58,742 nucleotides of DNA from an uncultured Bacteroidales bacterium (lineage in GTDB: Bacteria > Bacteroidota > Bacteroidia > Bacteroidales > UBA932), in NCBI GenBank assembly GCA_944326335.1, contig CALVDM010000016.1, positions 1 through 58,742 on the forward strand. The letters run 5' to 3'. The translations under genes were made by a program, and so were the position numbers. This document shows, piece after piece, positions 43,128 to 53,651 of this stretch (positions are counted from its first letter, which is position 1; each line of letters begins with the position of its first letter). The notes under the pieces were generated by a model. The model saw only the letters and a list, made by a program, of their open reading frames with translations. It was not told the DNA's origin and did not search any database.

Positions 43128-43428
43128 GATTCACTGAAGTTTTCAGGTTGCCCAAATTTTGCAGAAGCTGAGACAATAATCAAGACCCCGCCGGCAGGTT
43201 TTTCCTTTTCAATGCATATTTTACCTTTCATGTCAGGGCCGGCATAACCTTTACCTGACAAGCGGCATCCGTATGCGGAACTCAGAAAGAGAAAAAACAC
43301 CTGTAAAAAGAAAAACATGAGCCAGGCATATTCCGGCAGATGATTTTATTCCCTTACTTTGCTTCAGGACCCGAGGTGCGCACCCATGGTCTTTTATCAT
43401 GAACTTAAATTAAATAAACAAGAGCAAG
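43128..43428. other. Intergenic region between the zinc-ribbon gene and ssb
   Basis: No convincing gene. A minus-strand frame at 43115-43318 is open but lacks protein character. A weak -7 box for ssb (TTACTTTG, 43354-43361) is the only signal I recognise. Confidence 0.5.
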
Positions 43429-43773
43429 ATGGAACAGTTGAACAGAATCGAGTTGAGAGGCAATGTCGGCAATGTGCGCCTCACGAATGTCGGAGACAGC
43501 CGCGTGGCAAGGTTTTCCCTGGCGACCAATTTCATTTACAAGGGAAAGGAGGGAGACGCCGTCATAGAGACGACATGGCACAATGTCGTGGCCTGGGACA
43601 GCAAAGGCATGCCCGACCTCCACAAGATAGAGAAAGGAGTCCCGCTGTATGTCTGCGGAAGGCTCAGGACCTCGAAATTCACCGGAAGTGACGGCACGGA
43701 AAAGCAGGTCTACGAGGTGGTGGCAAACAAGATAGTCATGGAGGACCCGTCTCCGATGCAGTGCGGCCTATAG
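43429..43773 (+). CDS. ssb: Short single-stranded-DNA-binding protein
   Basis: The 114-residue OB-fold protein begins MEQLNRIELRGNVGNVRLTN and contains FSLATNFIYKG and ETTWHNVVAWDSKG, typical of SSB. It stops right after the OB fold, ending PSPMQCGL, so it has no linker and no acidic C-terminal tip. That tip recruits partner proteins in classical SSB, and the second SSB at 55.7 kb has one. It may be an auxiliary SSB. Its last six bases overlap the convergent glycosyltransferase gene. Confidence 0.9.
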   Translation: MEQLNRIELRGNVGNVRLTNVGDSRVARFSLATNFIYKGKEGDAVIETTWHNVVAWDSKGMPDLHKIEKGVPLYVCGRLRTSKFTGSDGTEKQVYEVVANKIVMEDPSPMQCGL

Positions 43774-45417
43774 GTCCGGCATCCTCCTGATGACATACAC
43801 CAGATAGTCACCAACCTGCACATTGTACATGCCGGACAAGGTTTCTGCAGCCGCCCGGTCATCGCGCAAGGCAGGCTTGCCTGCAATCAGAATCATGTCA
43901 GACAGTCCGGACACCGCCTCTCCGCTTTCCGTCCCGTCCAGGATGAGCACATCTTCCCCGAGGAACACATCCATGTTCTCGGGCCTGTGCACACCGTATG
44001 TGGCGACTCCCGATGCCCCTGAAATTTCTTTCAGTTCCTTGGCCACTGCAGCCAGGTTCCTGTAACCGATATAGTCGTTCAGCCGAGGTACGAGAGGGGT
44101 GATGGAAAGGACCACGAGAAGGATGGACGCCGACAGCCATGATGCGGCTTCCGTCCAGGATTTCCTGCGGAAGAGCGCGTGCATGGACATCACGGAGCAG
44201 AAGAGGAGCAGGGCTCCGGCCACATACACATATCCGGAGCGGGCCGTCTGGAGCATGTCCTCGGGCAAGGACAGCCCCGGGATGAAAGCCATGACATGCG
44301 GAGCGGAGAACATGGCCACAGCCACAATGGCAAGGAGCAGCGCCGGCACCAAGAATGCGAAACGCATCCACCCGTTGCAGCCTGTATTCCTTCCGGAAAG
44401 GGCCATGTAATAAATCAGGAAAGGCAGGACAGGGAGAAGATACACTGAAAGCTTGGAGCTGAAAAGCGACAGCATGATGAATGTCACTGCAAAGCTCACC
44501 ACAAACAGTCTTCCGGCATCGGTGACATATCCCTGTCTTCCCGCCCTGGAGAACAAGGCATAGATTGCCGCTATGGAATACGGTGCGGCTACATACCAGA
44601 TGGCCACCAGATAGTACCATACCGGTTTCTTGTGATGGAATGCATCCACGGCTCTGTCGAGGGTCTGGTGGAATAGCAGATTGTCGAGATATTCCCTGCC
44701 GCCCTCAAGCCACACCCCGAGGAACCATGCCCCGCACAGCAATGCGAGGATGAGCCATGTCCGCACGCCGAGATATCTTCCCGTATCCTTCAGCCTCCCG
44801 GACAGGAGCAGGAAGAAGAATATGCTCAGGACAGGCATCAGAATCCCTACAGGTCCCTTTGTAAACAAGGCAAGGAAGATATACACCGGAAGAAGGATGC
44901 CGTTTGCGGTACTGTTCCCTATCCCCCGGTACATCTTGTAGAAAGTGTAGAGGGCGAGGACTATGAACATGGTCATCAGCATGTCCATGCGCAGAATCAC
45001 GGCGGTGCCGAGGAACATGGCCGACGTACCGAGAGCCATGGCCGCAGTGAACCTGTCCCCGAAAGGGAATTTTATGGACGTGAGTCTTGAAACCTGCATG
45101 AGCCATCTGTCCATGACTGCAATGGTCACTATTGCCGGTATAAAGGAAAACAGGCTGAGGATGAAGGTGTTGTGTCCTCCGAACAGAAGCTTCGACAGCA
45201 TCAGCAGCCACAGGTAAAGAGGCGGCTTGTCGGCATACGGTTCGCCCTGGTTGGAGAATGTGAATACGGAGCCGTTTTCAATCGCCTCATCCGCAATGCT
45301 CAGGTAGCGGAGTTCGTTCGACGGGGATATGTCCTTGAGTGCCATGGCCGGCAGAAGGCATACAGCCATGAAAACGGCGGTCACGAAAACCGGATGCAGT
45401 CTGGAGTCAAGCTTCAT
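43768..45417 (-). CDS. GT39/ArnT-like membrane glycosyltransferase
   Basis: The 549-residue polytopic protein opens with NELRYLSIADEAIENG and KPPLYLWLLML, matching the ArnT/PMT (GT39) family, with the catalytic acidic residue near ISPSNELRY and the K-P-P motif of the first loop. Such enzymes move a sugar from undecaprenyl phosphate onto lipid A or another lipid. It overlaps the LAB_N gene by 11 bases; an ArnC-like GT2 lies one gene upstream. Which sugar is used is unknown. Confidence 0.87.
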   Translation of the reverse strand: MKLDSRLHPVFVTAVFMAVCLLPAMALKDISPSNELRYLSIADEAIENGSVFTFSNQGEPYADKPPLYLWLLMLSKLLFGGHNTFILSLFSFIPAIVTIAVMDRWLMQVSRLTSIKFPFGDRFTAAMALGTSAMFLGTAVILRMDMLMTMFIVLALYTFYKMYRGIGNSTANGILLPVYIFLALFTKGPVGILMPVLSIFFFLLLSGRLKDTGRYLGVRTWLILALLCGAWFLGVWLEGGREYLDNLLFHQTLDRAVDAFHHKKPVWYYLVAIWYVAAPYSIAAIYALFSRAGRQGYVTDAGRLFVVSFAVTFIMLSLFSSKLSVYLLPVLPFLIYYMALSGRNTGCNGWMRFAFLVPALLLAIVAVAMFSAPHVMAFIPGLSLPEDMLQTARSGYVYVAGALLLFCSVMSMHALFRRKSWTEAASWLSASILLVVLSITPLVPRLNDYIGYRNLAAVAKELKEISGASGVATYGVHRPENMDVFLGEDVLILDGTESGEAVSGLSDMILIAGKPALRDDRAAAETLSGMYNVQVGDYLVYVIRRMPDL

Positions 45418-46063
45418 TTGTATGTCCTGTTTTTTTGTCTGTCATTGAATGGATGCCTATAATCATGTTCCTGAGATATGCCACGAATCCGAAAGACTGT
45501 CCGAGTATGAGCACAGGGTCGAGGCGGAATATCCCGTACGCTATTATGACGGAAGAGCCTGCAAGGCTGATTATCCAGAAGCCGAGGGGCAGCACGGACT
45601 CCTTCCTCTTCACGGAGCATATCCACTGGTAAATGAAACGGAATGTGAAAATGACCTGTCCTGCAGAGCCGAACACCAGCAGGGCGAACGGGACCTCGTC
45701 ATTGAAGATGAAGCGGTCGAGGAAGGCTGCGTTGTCTTTCAGCACGAAGACGGTGGCCACCACCGGGGTGAGCAGCAGGACGAGTTTCAGGGGCCAGATG
45801 AACCTCTGCCATATACCCTTCCATCCGAGATTCCACAGATATATGTAATAGGATATGAACTGGCCGAGCAATATGGCGAAATCATCCCTGAGCCATCCGT
45901 ATATGAAGAACAGCCAGGAGCCTGCCACGCTGAGTATCCAGTATGACGCCGGAGACACTACCTCCCTGGCCTTCTCGGATTTTATCCACTGGAACAATGT
46001 CCTTGCAGAGAAGAATATCTGGGCAAGGAAGCCGATTCCGAATATGAGGACTGAGTCTTTCAT
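45407..46063 (-). CDS. Membrane protein with two LAB_N (lipid-A-disaccharide synthase N-terminal) domains
   Basis: The 218-residue protein contains two similar halves: GFLAQIFFSARTLFQWIKSE with YWILSVAGSWLFFIYGWL, and GQVIFTFRFIYQWICSVKRK with FWIISLAGSSVIIAYGIF. Each matches LAB_N, a three-helix PQ-loop-like unit. It lies between the ArnC-like and ArnT-like genes and overlaps the latter. A role as a flippase for the lipid-linked sugar is attractive, because LAB_N proteins recur in this position, but it is inference. Start ATG 46063 was preferred over 46102. Confidence 0.85.
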   Translation of the reverse strand: MKDSVLIFGIGFLAQIFFSARTLFQWIKSEKAREVVSPASYWILSVAGSWLFFIYGWLRDDFAILLGQFISYYIYLWNLGWKGIWQRFIWPLKLVLLLTPVVATVFVLKDNAAFLDRFIFNDEVPFALLVFGSAGQVIFTFRFIYQWICSVKRKESVLPLGFWIISLAGSSVIIAYGIFRLDPVLILGQSFGFVAYLRNMIIGIHSMTDKKTGHTNEA

Positions 46064-46079
46064 CCGGGCAGGAAGGTTT

Positions 46080-46820
46080 TCAACGGAGGATGTCGGACTC
46101 ACCTACACGGTATCTGATGTACCTCGACTTCATCCACCTGTATGCGAAGCAGTCTGCGAACGATGACATCATGCGGTTCCATATATTGAACTTGGACACC
46201 CCCGCGACCCTCGGCCTGTGGCTGACGGGAATCTCCTTGTACTTCGCTCCATCCTGAAGCAGCAGCAGGGCCGGAAAGAATCTGTGCATGCCTTTGAACA
46301 TCGGGAACTGCTTTGCCGCAGCAGCCCTGAACACCTTCAGAGGGCATCCTGTGTCCGTGGCTCCGTCCCCTGTCATCATGCGGCGGAAAGAGTTGGCGAA
46401 CCTGGACTGGAACCTCTTGAACGGAGTGTCGTTACGCTTGACCCTCACCCCTATCGCCATGTCGTAGTCTTCAAGGTAAGGCAGAAGGAGATTGAAGTCC
46501 TCGGGATTTGTCTGGAGGTCCGCGTCGATGTAGCCTATGAGAGGAGATTCCGCATAGTCAAAGCCGGCCTTGATGGCCGCGCTGAGGCCGCAGTTCTCCG
46601 AAAAGGAGATGTAGTGGAAGTCGCTGTTGCGGGAACAGATGTCGCGCAGACCGGCCAGTGTGCCGTCCCTGGAGCCGTCATTCACGAAAAGGACGCATGC
46701 TTTCCTGATGCTGTGCTCCAGAAAAGAAGCCAGACTGCTTTCAAGCCTGGCCATGTTGTCCTCCTCGTTGTACAGCGGGACGATTATGGTGAATCCGTAT
46801 TCAGATGTGATATTGCTCAT
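46080..46820 (-). CDS. GT2 glycosyltransferase, ArnC/DPM1-like
   Basis: The 246-residue GT-A enzyme begins FTIIVPLYNEEDNM, has the D-x-D-type motif GYIDADLQTNPED, and VSKFNIWNRMM near the C-terminus, as in polyprenyl-phosphate glycosyltransferases. C-terminal membrane spans seen in ArnC are absent, so it is closer to soluble dolichol-phosphate-mannose-synthase types. It would make the undecaprenyl-phosphate sugar used by the ArnT-like protein two genes downstream. The ATG at 46820 (MSNITSEYG) fits better than 46904. Confidence 0.88.
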   Translation of the reverse strand: MSNITSEYGFTIIVPLYNEEDNMARLESSLASFLEHSIRKACVLFVNDGSRDGTLAGLRDICSRNSDFHYISFSENCGLSAAIKAGFDYAESPLIGYIDADLQTNPEDFNLLLPYLEDYDMAIGVRVKRNDTPFKRFQSRFANSFRRMMTGDGATDTGCPLKVFRAAAAKQFPMFKGMHRFFPALLLLQDGAKYKEIPVSHRPRVAGVSKFNIWNRMMSSFADCFAYRWMKSRYIRYRVGESDILR

Positions 46821-46863
46821 AGCCTCTCTGTTTTTCCATACAGAATAGAATCTGCAAATATAA

Positions 46864-47760
46864 TCATTTACCTGCAACTGACAGAAACGCTGAAATATTT
46901 TCAAGCACCTTTCTGCTCAGGCGGACCGCCGCCTGTGCCGTACGTCCCGTCGAAACTGCAGGGCAGGAGACATTCGCATGTCCGGCAAGAGAGGCATCCC
47001 CGAGGGCTCCCGTGGTGTCGCAGCAGCACAGATTGTCACCGTCGAGCCATTTCACGAAGGCATCCATGTCCCATGCCGGAGATAGCCCGGTATTGAAAAG
47101 CATCTTCCCGTTCCCGAGACTTCCGAACTGGGCCTCGTGGAGCAGGACAGTATTCTTGTTCAGACAGCAGAACACAGCCTCGCTTCTGACGAGCAGCTCG
47201 TCGAGAGGAAGATAGACATAGCCTTTCGCCTCAGCCTCCGGTTTCGGGTTCCTCGAGAAATAGCATATCTCCGCACCGAAGAACTTCAGTGCGTCTGCAA
47301 TCATGCCTCCGGACTTGCCGAGCCCCACGATACCTGCCTTCAGGCCAGTGATTTCCCTCGGGGCACCGGACCACGCCCTGGTCCCGAACCCGTGCAGATG
47401 CCGGACAAGTTCGTATATGACATATTCCACGACACCCTCGTCACCGTAGTCACGGATTCCCGTCACGGTGATTCCGTGCTCCCGGGCGTACAGAATATCC
47501 ACATTCGCGCTTTCCGGGGAATACAGGGAGCAGCACATCCCGACATATCTCACAGACGGGCATTTCGACAGCACTTCCGCAGTAATCCTCGAGGTGTAGC
47601 TCAGCAGCACGGCGTCTGCATCCGCTATTCTCGAGACCACGGCATCGTCGCCGGCAGGCACGTCATCATACATGACGACCTCGGCAGCATAGTCCTCCAA
47701 TTTTTCCAGAGCCGCAGGGACAAGCCCTACCGGCTCGATTGCAACCAGTTTCCTGAACAT
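46864..47760 (-). CDS. D-isomer-type 2-hydroxyacid dehydrogenase
   Basis: The 298-residue NAD(P)-binding protein has the Rossmann loop GIVGLGKSGG and VVEYVIYELVRHL, as in the D-2-hydroxyacid dehydrogenase family. Catalytic residues are hard to place: the usual Glu/His pair is not obvious (NTGLSPAWDMDAF instead of N-x-x-R), so activity is unsure. It sits 43 bases upstream of the glycosyltransferase set and back to back with pflB. The ATG at 47760 was chosen over a TTG at 47775. The substrate is unknown. Confidence 0.75.
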   Translation of the reverse strand: MFRKLVAIEPVGLVPAALEKLEDYAAEVVMYDDVPAGDDAVVSRIADADAVLLSYTSRITAEVLSKCPSVRYVGMCCSLYSPESANVDILYAREHGITVTGIRDYGDEGVVEYVIYELVRHLHGFGTRAWSGAPREITGLKAGIVGLGKSGGMIADALKFFGAEICYFSRNPKPEAEAKGYVYLPLDELLVRSEAVFCCLNKNTVLLHEAQFGSLGNGKMLFNTGLSPAWDMDAFVKWLDGDNLCCCDTTGALGDASLAGHANVSCPAVSTGRTAQAAVRLSRKVLENISAFLSVAGK

Positions 47761-47920
47761 GGCAACAGCATTCAAAATTCCACTTCCGGGTGTAAAATTA
47801 GAAAACTGTTTTGAATTTCCTCAAAAAATTCTTCCGGCGCCTTCGCATGCCCTGACTTTCAGTCTCAAGGCGGTATGTCCCCAAATGTTGATATCCTGTT
47901 AACAATATAGTATAATAAAT

Positions 47921-47951
47921 TTTAACAATTAAAAACAAGACACTATATTTG
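47921..47951 (+). promoter_or_regulatory. Promoter of pflB-pflA
   Basis: TTTA (47921-47924), 19 bases and TATATTTG (47944-47951). The surrounding 70 bases are strongly A/T-rich. The leader would be only about 18 bases. Confidence 0.75.
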
Positions 47952-47975
47952 CGGCCGGATTTAAGAGATATGTTT

Positions 47976-50204
47976 ATGGAATTGAATGCAAAATTCATCG
48001 ACGGAAACTGGAGCAGCAAGATAGATGTTTCCGACTTTGTCTACAGGAACATTACTCCGTACACTGGAGATGCATCCTTCCTATGCGGACCTACGGAAAG
48101 GACAAAAAGGCTTTGGGACAAATGCCTCAAGGCCCTCGAAGAGGAGCGTGCCAACAACGGAGTGCGCTCGATTGACGCCAAGACCATTTCAACCATCACA
48201 TCCCACAAGGCGGGATACATCGACAAGGAAGACGAACTGATAGCAGGACTCCAGACCGATGAACTGCTCAGACGTGCAATCAAACCGTTCGGCGGATGGA
48301 GGGTAGTCGAGAAGGCCTGCAACCAGAACGGCGTGGAGCTCGACCCTAAGGTGAAGGAGATTTTCACCCACTACCGCAAGAGCCACAACGACGGGGTCTT
48401 CGACGTCTACACTGACGAGATATTGAAATTCAGGTCCCTCGGGTTCCTCACCGGACTGCCGGACAACTATTCGAGGGGACGTATCATAGGCGATTACAGA
48501 AGGCTCGCGCTCTACGGTGCGGACAGGATAATAGAGGCCAAGAAGGAAGATCTTGCAAATCTCACCGGCCCGATGACCGAATCGCGCATAAGACTGCGTG
48601 AAGAGGTTGCCGAACAGATAAAGGCCCTCCAGGAAATCAAGATTCTCGGGGAATATTACGGGCTGGAGCTCGGCAGGCCGGCATACAATGCACATGAAGC
48701 CGTACAGTGGGTGTACATGGCATATCTCGCGGCAGTGAAGGAGCAGGACGGAGCCGCCATGTCACTGGGAAGCGTATCGTCTTTCCTCGACATATTCATC
48801 GAGTACGACCTCAACCACGGGATAATAGACGAGGAGTACGCCCAGGAGCTCATAGACCAGTTCGTGATGAAGCTCAGGATGGTGCGTCATCTCAGGATGC
48901 AGGCATACAACGACATATTCGCCGGCGACCCTACCTGGATTACGGAATCCATCGGAGGAAGGTTCAACGACGGCAAGGTCAAGGTCACAAAGACATCGTT
49001 CAGGTTCCTCCAGACCCTCTACAACCTCGGGCCGGCACCGGAACCGAACATGACCGTGCTCTGGAGTCCGGAACTTCCGGAAGGGTTCAAGGATTTCTGC
49101 GCAAAGGTGTCGATAGATACAAGTTCCGTACAGTACGAGAACGACAACCTGATGAGGGACGTGCGCAAATGCGACGACTACGGAATTGCCTGCTGCGTAT
49201 CATACCAGGCTGTCGGGAAGGCCATACAGTTCTTCGGAGCGCGTGCGAACCTTGCAAAGGCTCTCCTGCTTGCAATCAACGGAGGACGCTGCGAAAACAC
49301 CGGCACGCTCATGGTCAAAGGCATAGAGCCGCTGAAGAGCGATGTCCTCGACTACGGTGAAGTGCTTGCGAACTACAAGAAGGTGCTCCATGAGGTCGCC
49401 AGGGTATATAACGAAGCGATGAACATCATCCACTACATGCACGACAAGTACGACTATGAACGGTCGCAGATGGCGTTCATCGACACGGACCCTTCGATAA
49501 ACCTCGCATACGGGGTGGCAGGCATGTCGATAGCTGCAGACTCGCTCTCGGCAATAAAGTTCGCCAAGGTGACGGCACACAGGAATGCCGACGGGCTCAC
49601 CGACGGTTTCAACATAGAGGGAGAATACCCTTGCTTCGGCAATGATGACGACCGTGTGGACAACATCGCCAGGGAGCTCATCCACTATTTCAGCGGGGAG
49701 CTCAACAAACTGCCGATATACAAGAACGCCCAGCCTACGCTCTCCATCCTCACAATCACTTCCAATGTGATGTACGGGAAGAAGACCGGAGCCACGCCTG
49801 ACGGCCGCCAGAAAGGGGTCGCCTTCGCCCCGGGAGCCAACCCTATGCACGGACGTGACAGCCACGGTGCGATAGCATCCCTCAGTTCGGTTGCGAAGCT
49901 CGACTACCATGACGCTCTCGACGGCATAAGCAACACGTTCTCGATAGTGCCGAAGTCTCTCGGTCCTACTGACAAGGAAAAGGTGGAGAACCTCGTGACG
50001 ATGATGGACGGATACTTCACCAAAGGCGCGCATCACCTCAATGTGAACGTCCTCAACAGGGAAATGCTCGAGGATGCGATGGTCCACCCGGAAAAATATC
50101 CTCAGCTCACCATAAGGGTGTCGGGATATGCCGTGAACTTCGTCAAGCTCAGCAGGGAGCATCAGCTCGAGGTAATCGCCCGCACATTCCACAACAGCCT
50201 TTAG
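47976..50204 (+). CDS. pflB: Pyruvate formate-lyase (formate C-acetyltransferase)
   Basis: The 742-residue glycyl-radical enzyme splits pyruvate with CoA into acetyl-CoA and formate in anaerobic metabolism. The active-site cysteines are C406-C407 ([12 protein letters not shown]) and the radical glycine is G717 in RVSGYAVNF. This places it in the PFL group rather than glycerol dehydratase. ATGs at 47970 and 47976 are possible; [12 protein letters not shown] at 47976 fits the family. The activase follows nine bases later. Confidence 0.97.
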   Translation: MELNAKFIDGNWSSKIDVSDFVYRNITPYTGDASFLCGPTERTKRLWDKCLKALEEERANNGVRSIDAKTISTITSHKAGYIDKEDELIAGLQTDELLRRAIKPFGGWRVVEKACNQNGVELDPKVKEIFTHYRKSHNDGVFDVYTDEILKFRSLGFLTGLPDNYSRGRIIGDYRRLALYGADRIIEAKKEDLANLTGPMTESRIRLREEVAEQIKALQEIKILGEYYGLELGRPAYNAHEAVQWVYMAYLAAVKEQDGAAMSLGSVSSFLDIFIEYDLNHGIIDEEYAQELIDQFVMKLRMVRHLRMQAYNDIFAGDPTWITESIGGRFNDGKVKVTKTSFRFLQTLYNLGPAPEPNMTVLWSPELPEGFKDFCAKVSIDTSSVQYENDNLMRDVRKCDDYGIACCVSYQAVGKAIQFFGARANLAKALLLAINGGRCENTGTLMVKGIEPLKSDVLDYGEVLANYKKVLHEVARVYNEAMNIIHYMHDKYDYERSQMAFIDTDPSINLAYGVAGMSIAADSLSAIKFAKVTAHRNADGLTDGFNIEGEYPCFGNDDDRVDNIARELIHYFSGELNKLPIYKNAQPTLSILTITSNVMYGKKTGATPDGRQKGVAFAPGANPMHGRDSHGAIASLSSVAKLDYHDALDGISNTFSIVPKSLGPTDKEKVENLVTMMDGYFTKGAHHLNVNVLNREMLEDAMVHPEKYPQLTIRVSGYAVNFVKLSREHQLEVIARTFHNSL

Positions 50205-50213
50205 GTATCGGAG

Positions 50214-50948
50214 ATGGAATTGAACGTACATTCATACGAAAGTATGGGAACTTACGATGGGCCGGGTCTCCGGCTCGTCGTTTTTTTGCAGGGGTGTCCT
50301 TTCAGATGCCTGTATTGTGCCAATCCGGATACAATCAGTTTCAGCGGAGGGACTCCGACCACTCCCGAGACAATACTCGGTATGGCCCTGAACCAGAAGC
50401 CGTTCTTCGGGAAGAAGGGAGGGGTGACATTTTCAGGCGGAGAGCCTGCAGCCCAGGCGGAAGCCCTCGTACCGCTCGTGCGGATGCTGCACGAAAACGG
50501 GATAAATGTCTGCATAGACTCTAACGGCGGGATATGGAACAGCCATGTGGAGGAACTGTTCAGTATGGCGGACCTTGTGCTTCTGGACGTGAAGCAGTTC
50601 GACAATGCGAAACACACTGCCCTGACAGGGATGCCGAACACGAGGACCCTGGCCACTGCGGACTGGCTCGAGAAACACGGCAGGCCTTTCTGGCTCAGAT
50701 ACGTGCTCGTGCCGGGGATAAGCGATTCCGAGGAGGACATCAGGGCATTGTGCCGGCATTTCGGAGACGGGAAATACAAGATGATAGAGAGGGTGGAAAT
50801 CCTTCCATATCACACCCTCGGGATTAACAAATACAAGGCGATGGGACTGGAATACAAGCTGGAAAACGTGCCGCTGAACACGAGAGAGCAGCTTGAAAGA
50901 GCCAAAGACATTTTTGACGGATACTTCGGTTGCGCGGTGTTGAACTAA
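50214..50948 (+). CDS. pflA: Pyruvate formate-lyase activating enzyme
   Basis: The 244-residue radical-SAM enzyme puts the glycyl radical on PflB. The 4Fe-4S cluster cysteines are C28, C32 and C35 (GCPFRCLYC), and GGVTFSGGEP binds SAM. No extra ferredoxin clusters are inserted, so it belongs to the short PFL-activase class. It is in an operon with pflB. Confidence 0.97.
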   Translation: MELNVHSYESMGTYDGPGLRLVVFLQGCPFRCLYCANPDTISFSGGTPTTPETILGMALNQKPFFGKKGGVTFSGGEPAAQAEALVPLVRMLHENGINVCIDSNGGIWNSHVEELFSMADLVLLDVKQFDNAKHTALTGMPNTRTLATADWLEKHGRPFWLRYVLVPGISDSEEDIRALCRHFGDGKYKMIERVEILPYHTLGINKYKAMGLEYKLENVPLNTREQLERAKDIFDGYFGCAVLN

Positions 50949-50984
50949 TTCGTATCTTAGAAGTCTGATACAAATCGCCCAGCC

Positions 50985-51977
50985 ATGAAAGAAGTCGCAT
51001 TAGTTCTGTCGAGCGGAGGTCCGAGAGGCTTCGCATATATCGGTGCAATAGAAGAGCTTGAATCCAGAGGGTACAGGATAACATCTGTTGCCGGCACGTC
51101 GATAGGTTCCCTGATAGGAGGCATGTATGCCGCAGGCAAACTTCCGGAAGTGAAGGAGTTCCTTTTTTCCCTGAACGGATGGAAGGTATTCGGCCTGATG
51201 GACATATCCATAAGCCGCAATCATCTTGTCAAAGGGGACAGGATAATCGAGGCGTTGCAGGAGATTGTCCCTGACGTGGACATCGAGAATCTCGACATAC
51301 CTTACAAGGCCATTGCCACGGATTTTTTCACCGGGGAGGAGGTCATATTCGACAAGGGAGACCTGTTTCCGGCCATAAGGGCATCCATCTCCATACCGTC
51401 GCTGTTCCGGCCAGTAAAGATGGGGATGAGGACACTCATTGACGGAGGGATAGCCAACGCGATGCCGCTCAACAGGGTCGAAAGGTCCGGGAACGACATA
51501 CTTGTCGCATTCAATGTCAACGACATAGATGTCGATGCGATACGGCAGATTCTCGTGGACGAGGCAGACGCCGAAGCGGAGAAGGAGAAGGCGCTGACGG
51601 AAAGGAAGGCGGAAAGCAAGGCTGTGATAGATTCAGTGATGCATAACGACACCATGACATTCCTCGAGAAGGTGAGACTTGCCGGGATGCATGGGCACAA
51701 GCTTATCCACGAGGCGTTCACCAAAGAGGACAAAACTGTGAAGACCTTCGACCCGGATGCCAACTATTTCACCTTGCTGTCGAGGACGTTCGACCTGATG
51801 AACCACTGGAACACGGAACTGATGGTCAGGCTCTGTCCGCCGGACATACTTGTGAACATGCCGTTCGATGCATTCGGCGCCATATCCGACTATGCCAGGG
51901 CCGAAGAGATTTGCGAGGAGGGCCGCCGGCTCATGAAAGCCGCGCTCGACCGCTATGAGGAAAACCACGGCAAATGA
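50985..51977 (+). CDS. Patatin-like phospholipase
   Basis: The 330-residue protein has the patatin oxyanion loop [17 protein letters not shown], the nucleophile serine in GTSIG, and the catalytic aspartate in DGGIANAMP. No signal peptide or membrane span is seen, so it may act in the cytoplasm or on the inner leaflet. The C-terminal third has a coiled-coil-like stretch ([18 protein letters not shown]). It is 36 bases after pflA, without a clear own promoter. Confidence 0.9.
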   Translation: MKEVALVLSSGGPRGFAYIGAIEELESRGYRITSVAGTSIGSLIGGMYAAGKLPEVKEFLFSLNGWKVFGLMDISISRNHLVKGDRIIEALQEIVPDVDIENLDIPYKAIATDFFTGEEVIFDKGDLFPAIRASISIPSLFRPVKMGMRTLIDGGIANAMPLNRVERSGNDILVAFNVNDIDVDAIRQILVDEADAEAEKEKALTERKAESKAVIDSVMHNDTMTFLEKVRLAGMHGHKLIHEAFTKEDKTVKTFDPDANYFTLLSRTFDLMNHWNTELMVRLCPPDILVNMPFDAFGAISDYARAEEICEEGRRLMKAALDRYEENHGK

Positions 51978-51987
51978 CCGCAGCCGC

Positions 51988-52019
51988 TTTGAATTTAAGG
52001 ATTTATTTCAGTATTTTTG
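51988..52019 (+). promoter_or_regulatory. Promoter of lysS
   Basis: TTTG (51988-51991), 20 bases and TATTTTTG (52012-52019), a perfect fit. It starts eleven bases after the patatin stop. The leader would be about 16 bases. Confidence 0.88.
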
Positions 52020-52041
52020 CAGGATTCACAAAAGGTTATAT

Positions 52042-53586
52042 ATGGAAAACATGGATTTGAACGAGCAGGAGCGGAACAGACGCGAAGCTCTGGCCAAGCT
52101 CAGAGAACTCGGCATAGACCCTTATCCGGCAGCTCTTTATCCGGTGAATATCACGACACGGAGAATTAAGGACGAATACGACGCCGAAAAAGGCAATCTC
52201 ACGGACGTGGTGATTGCCGGAAGGATAATGTCCAGAAGAATAATGGGTGCAGCTTCATTCATCGAACTCCAGGACGAGTCCGGAAGGATTCAGGTGTATG
52301 TCAAAAGAGACGAGATATGTCCCGGGGAGGACAAGACGATGTACAACACCGTGTTCAAGAAGCTGCTCGACATAGGAGACATAATAGGAATCAGGGGATT
52401 CGCATTCATCACACAGACGGGCCAGCTGTCCGTACACGCGAAGGAGCTTACCCTTCTGAGCAAATCCCTGAGGGTGCTTCCGATAGTCAAGGAGAAGGAC
52501 GGGGAAATCTACGACGCATTCTCCGACCCTGAACTGAAATACAGGCAGAGATACGTAGACCTCATAGTGAACCCGTCCGTCCGGGACACGTTCATAAAGA
52601 GAAGCCAGATTATCGCCACCATGCGCGAATACTTCAACGAGGCAGGGTGTCTTGAAGTGGAGACCCCGATTCTCCAGTCCATACCGGGAGGGGCCACTGC
52701 AAGACCGTTCGTCACGCACCACAACGCCCTTGACATCGACCTTTATCTCCGCATCGCCAACGAACTGTACCTCAAGAGGCTCATAGTCGGGGGATATTCC
52801 GGTGTCTACGAATTTGCCAAGGACTTCCGCAACGAAGGGATGGACAAGACCCACAATCCGGAATTCACATGCATGGAAATCTATGTGGCCTACAAGGACT
52901 ACAACTGGATGATGGATTTCACCGAGAAGATGCTCGAGAAGATAGCCATGAAGCTCCACGGGACCACAGTGGTGACCATAGGAGACCGGCAGGTGGACTT
53001 CAAGCCTCCATACCGCAGGCTTCCGATGCTCGAGGCGATAAAGGAATTTGCGGGAGTGGATATCGCAGGAATGGATGAGGCGCAGCTGCGCGAGACCTGC
53101 GAAAAACTGAATGTGCCTGTAACAAGGGAGATGGGTGAAGGGAAACTGATAGATGCCATCTTCGGGGAATATTGCGAGAAGAACCTCGTGCAGCCGGTGT
53201 TCATAACCGACTATCCGGTGGCCATGTCGCCTCTCACCAAAAGGCATCGCAGCAATCCCGACCTTACGGAAAGATTCGAACTCTTCGTATGCGGCAAGGA
53301 GCTTGCCAACGCATACAGCGAGCTGAACGACCCGATAGACCAGCTTGAGAGATTCCAGGACCAGCTGAAACAGCGCGAGCACGGGGATGACGAAGCCATG
53401 TACATCGACATGGATTTCGTCCGCGCCCTCGAATACGGCATGCCTCCTACATCAGGCATGGGTATGGGTATCGACCGTCTGACCATGTTCATGACCAACT
53501 CCCCTACCATCCAGGACGTGCTGTTCTTCCCTCAGATGAGGCCGAAAAAGGCTCAGGGTCAGGACGCAGGGAAAAAGGAAGAATAA
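52042..53586 (+). CDS. lysS: Lysyl-tRNA synthetase (class II)
   Basis: The 514-residue enzyme charges tRNA-Lys. After an N-terminal OB-fold anticodon-binding domain (about 55-160), the class II core has [17 protein letters not shown], motif 2 ([19 protein letters not shown]) and motif 3 ([18 protein letters not shown]). The open frame extends upstream, but the ATG at 52042 follows a perfect promoter and fits the family. A strong terminator follows. Confidence 0.97.
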   Translation: MENMDLNEQERNRREALAKLRELGIDPYPAALYPVNITTRRIKDEYDAEKGNLTDVVIAGRIMSRRIMGAASFIELQDESGRIQVYVKRDEICPGEDKTMYNTVFKKLLDIGDIIGIRGFAFITQTGQLSVHAKELTLLSKSLRVLPIVKEKDGEIYDAFSDPELKYRQRYVDLIVNPSVRDTFIKRSQIIATMREYFNEAGCLEVETPILQSIPGGATARPFVTHHNALDIDLYLRIANELYLKRLIVGGYSGVYEFAKDFRNEGMDKTHNPEFTCMEIYVAYKDYNWMMDFTEKMLEKIAMKLHGTTVVTIGDRQVDFKPPYRRLPMLEAIKEFAGVDIAGMDEAQLRETCEKLNVPVTREMGEGKLIDAIFGEYCEKNLVQPVFITDYPVAMSPLTKRHRSNPDLTERFELFVCGKELANAYSELNDPIDQLERFQDQLKQREHGDDEAMYIDMDFVRALEYGMPPTSGMGMGIDRLTMFMTNSPTIQDVLFFPQMRPKKAQGQDAGKKEE

Positions 53587-53590
53587 AGAA

Positions 53591-53640
53591 AGACGCCATC
53601 CAGAACTCCTTTTTCGGAGGACGGATGGCGTCTCTTCTTT
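53591..53640 (+). terminator. Terminator of lysS
   Basis: AGACGCCATCC and GGATGGCGTCT pair, with an inner CTCC/GGAG stem, then CTTCTTT. It starts four bases after the lysS stop. Confidence 0.9.
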
Positions 53641-53651
53641 GGAAAATTTAT

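Noticed and set aside
43115-43318. A 67-codon minus-strand frame overlapping the zinc-ribbon gene start
   Set aside because: It has a hydrophobic start that could mimic a signal peptide, but no conserved pattern and an unlikely overlap.
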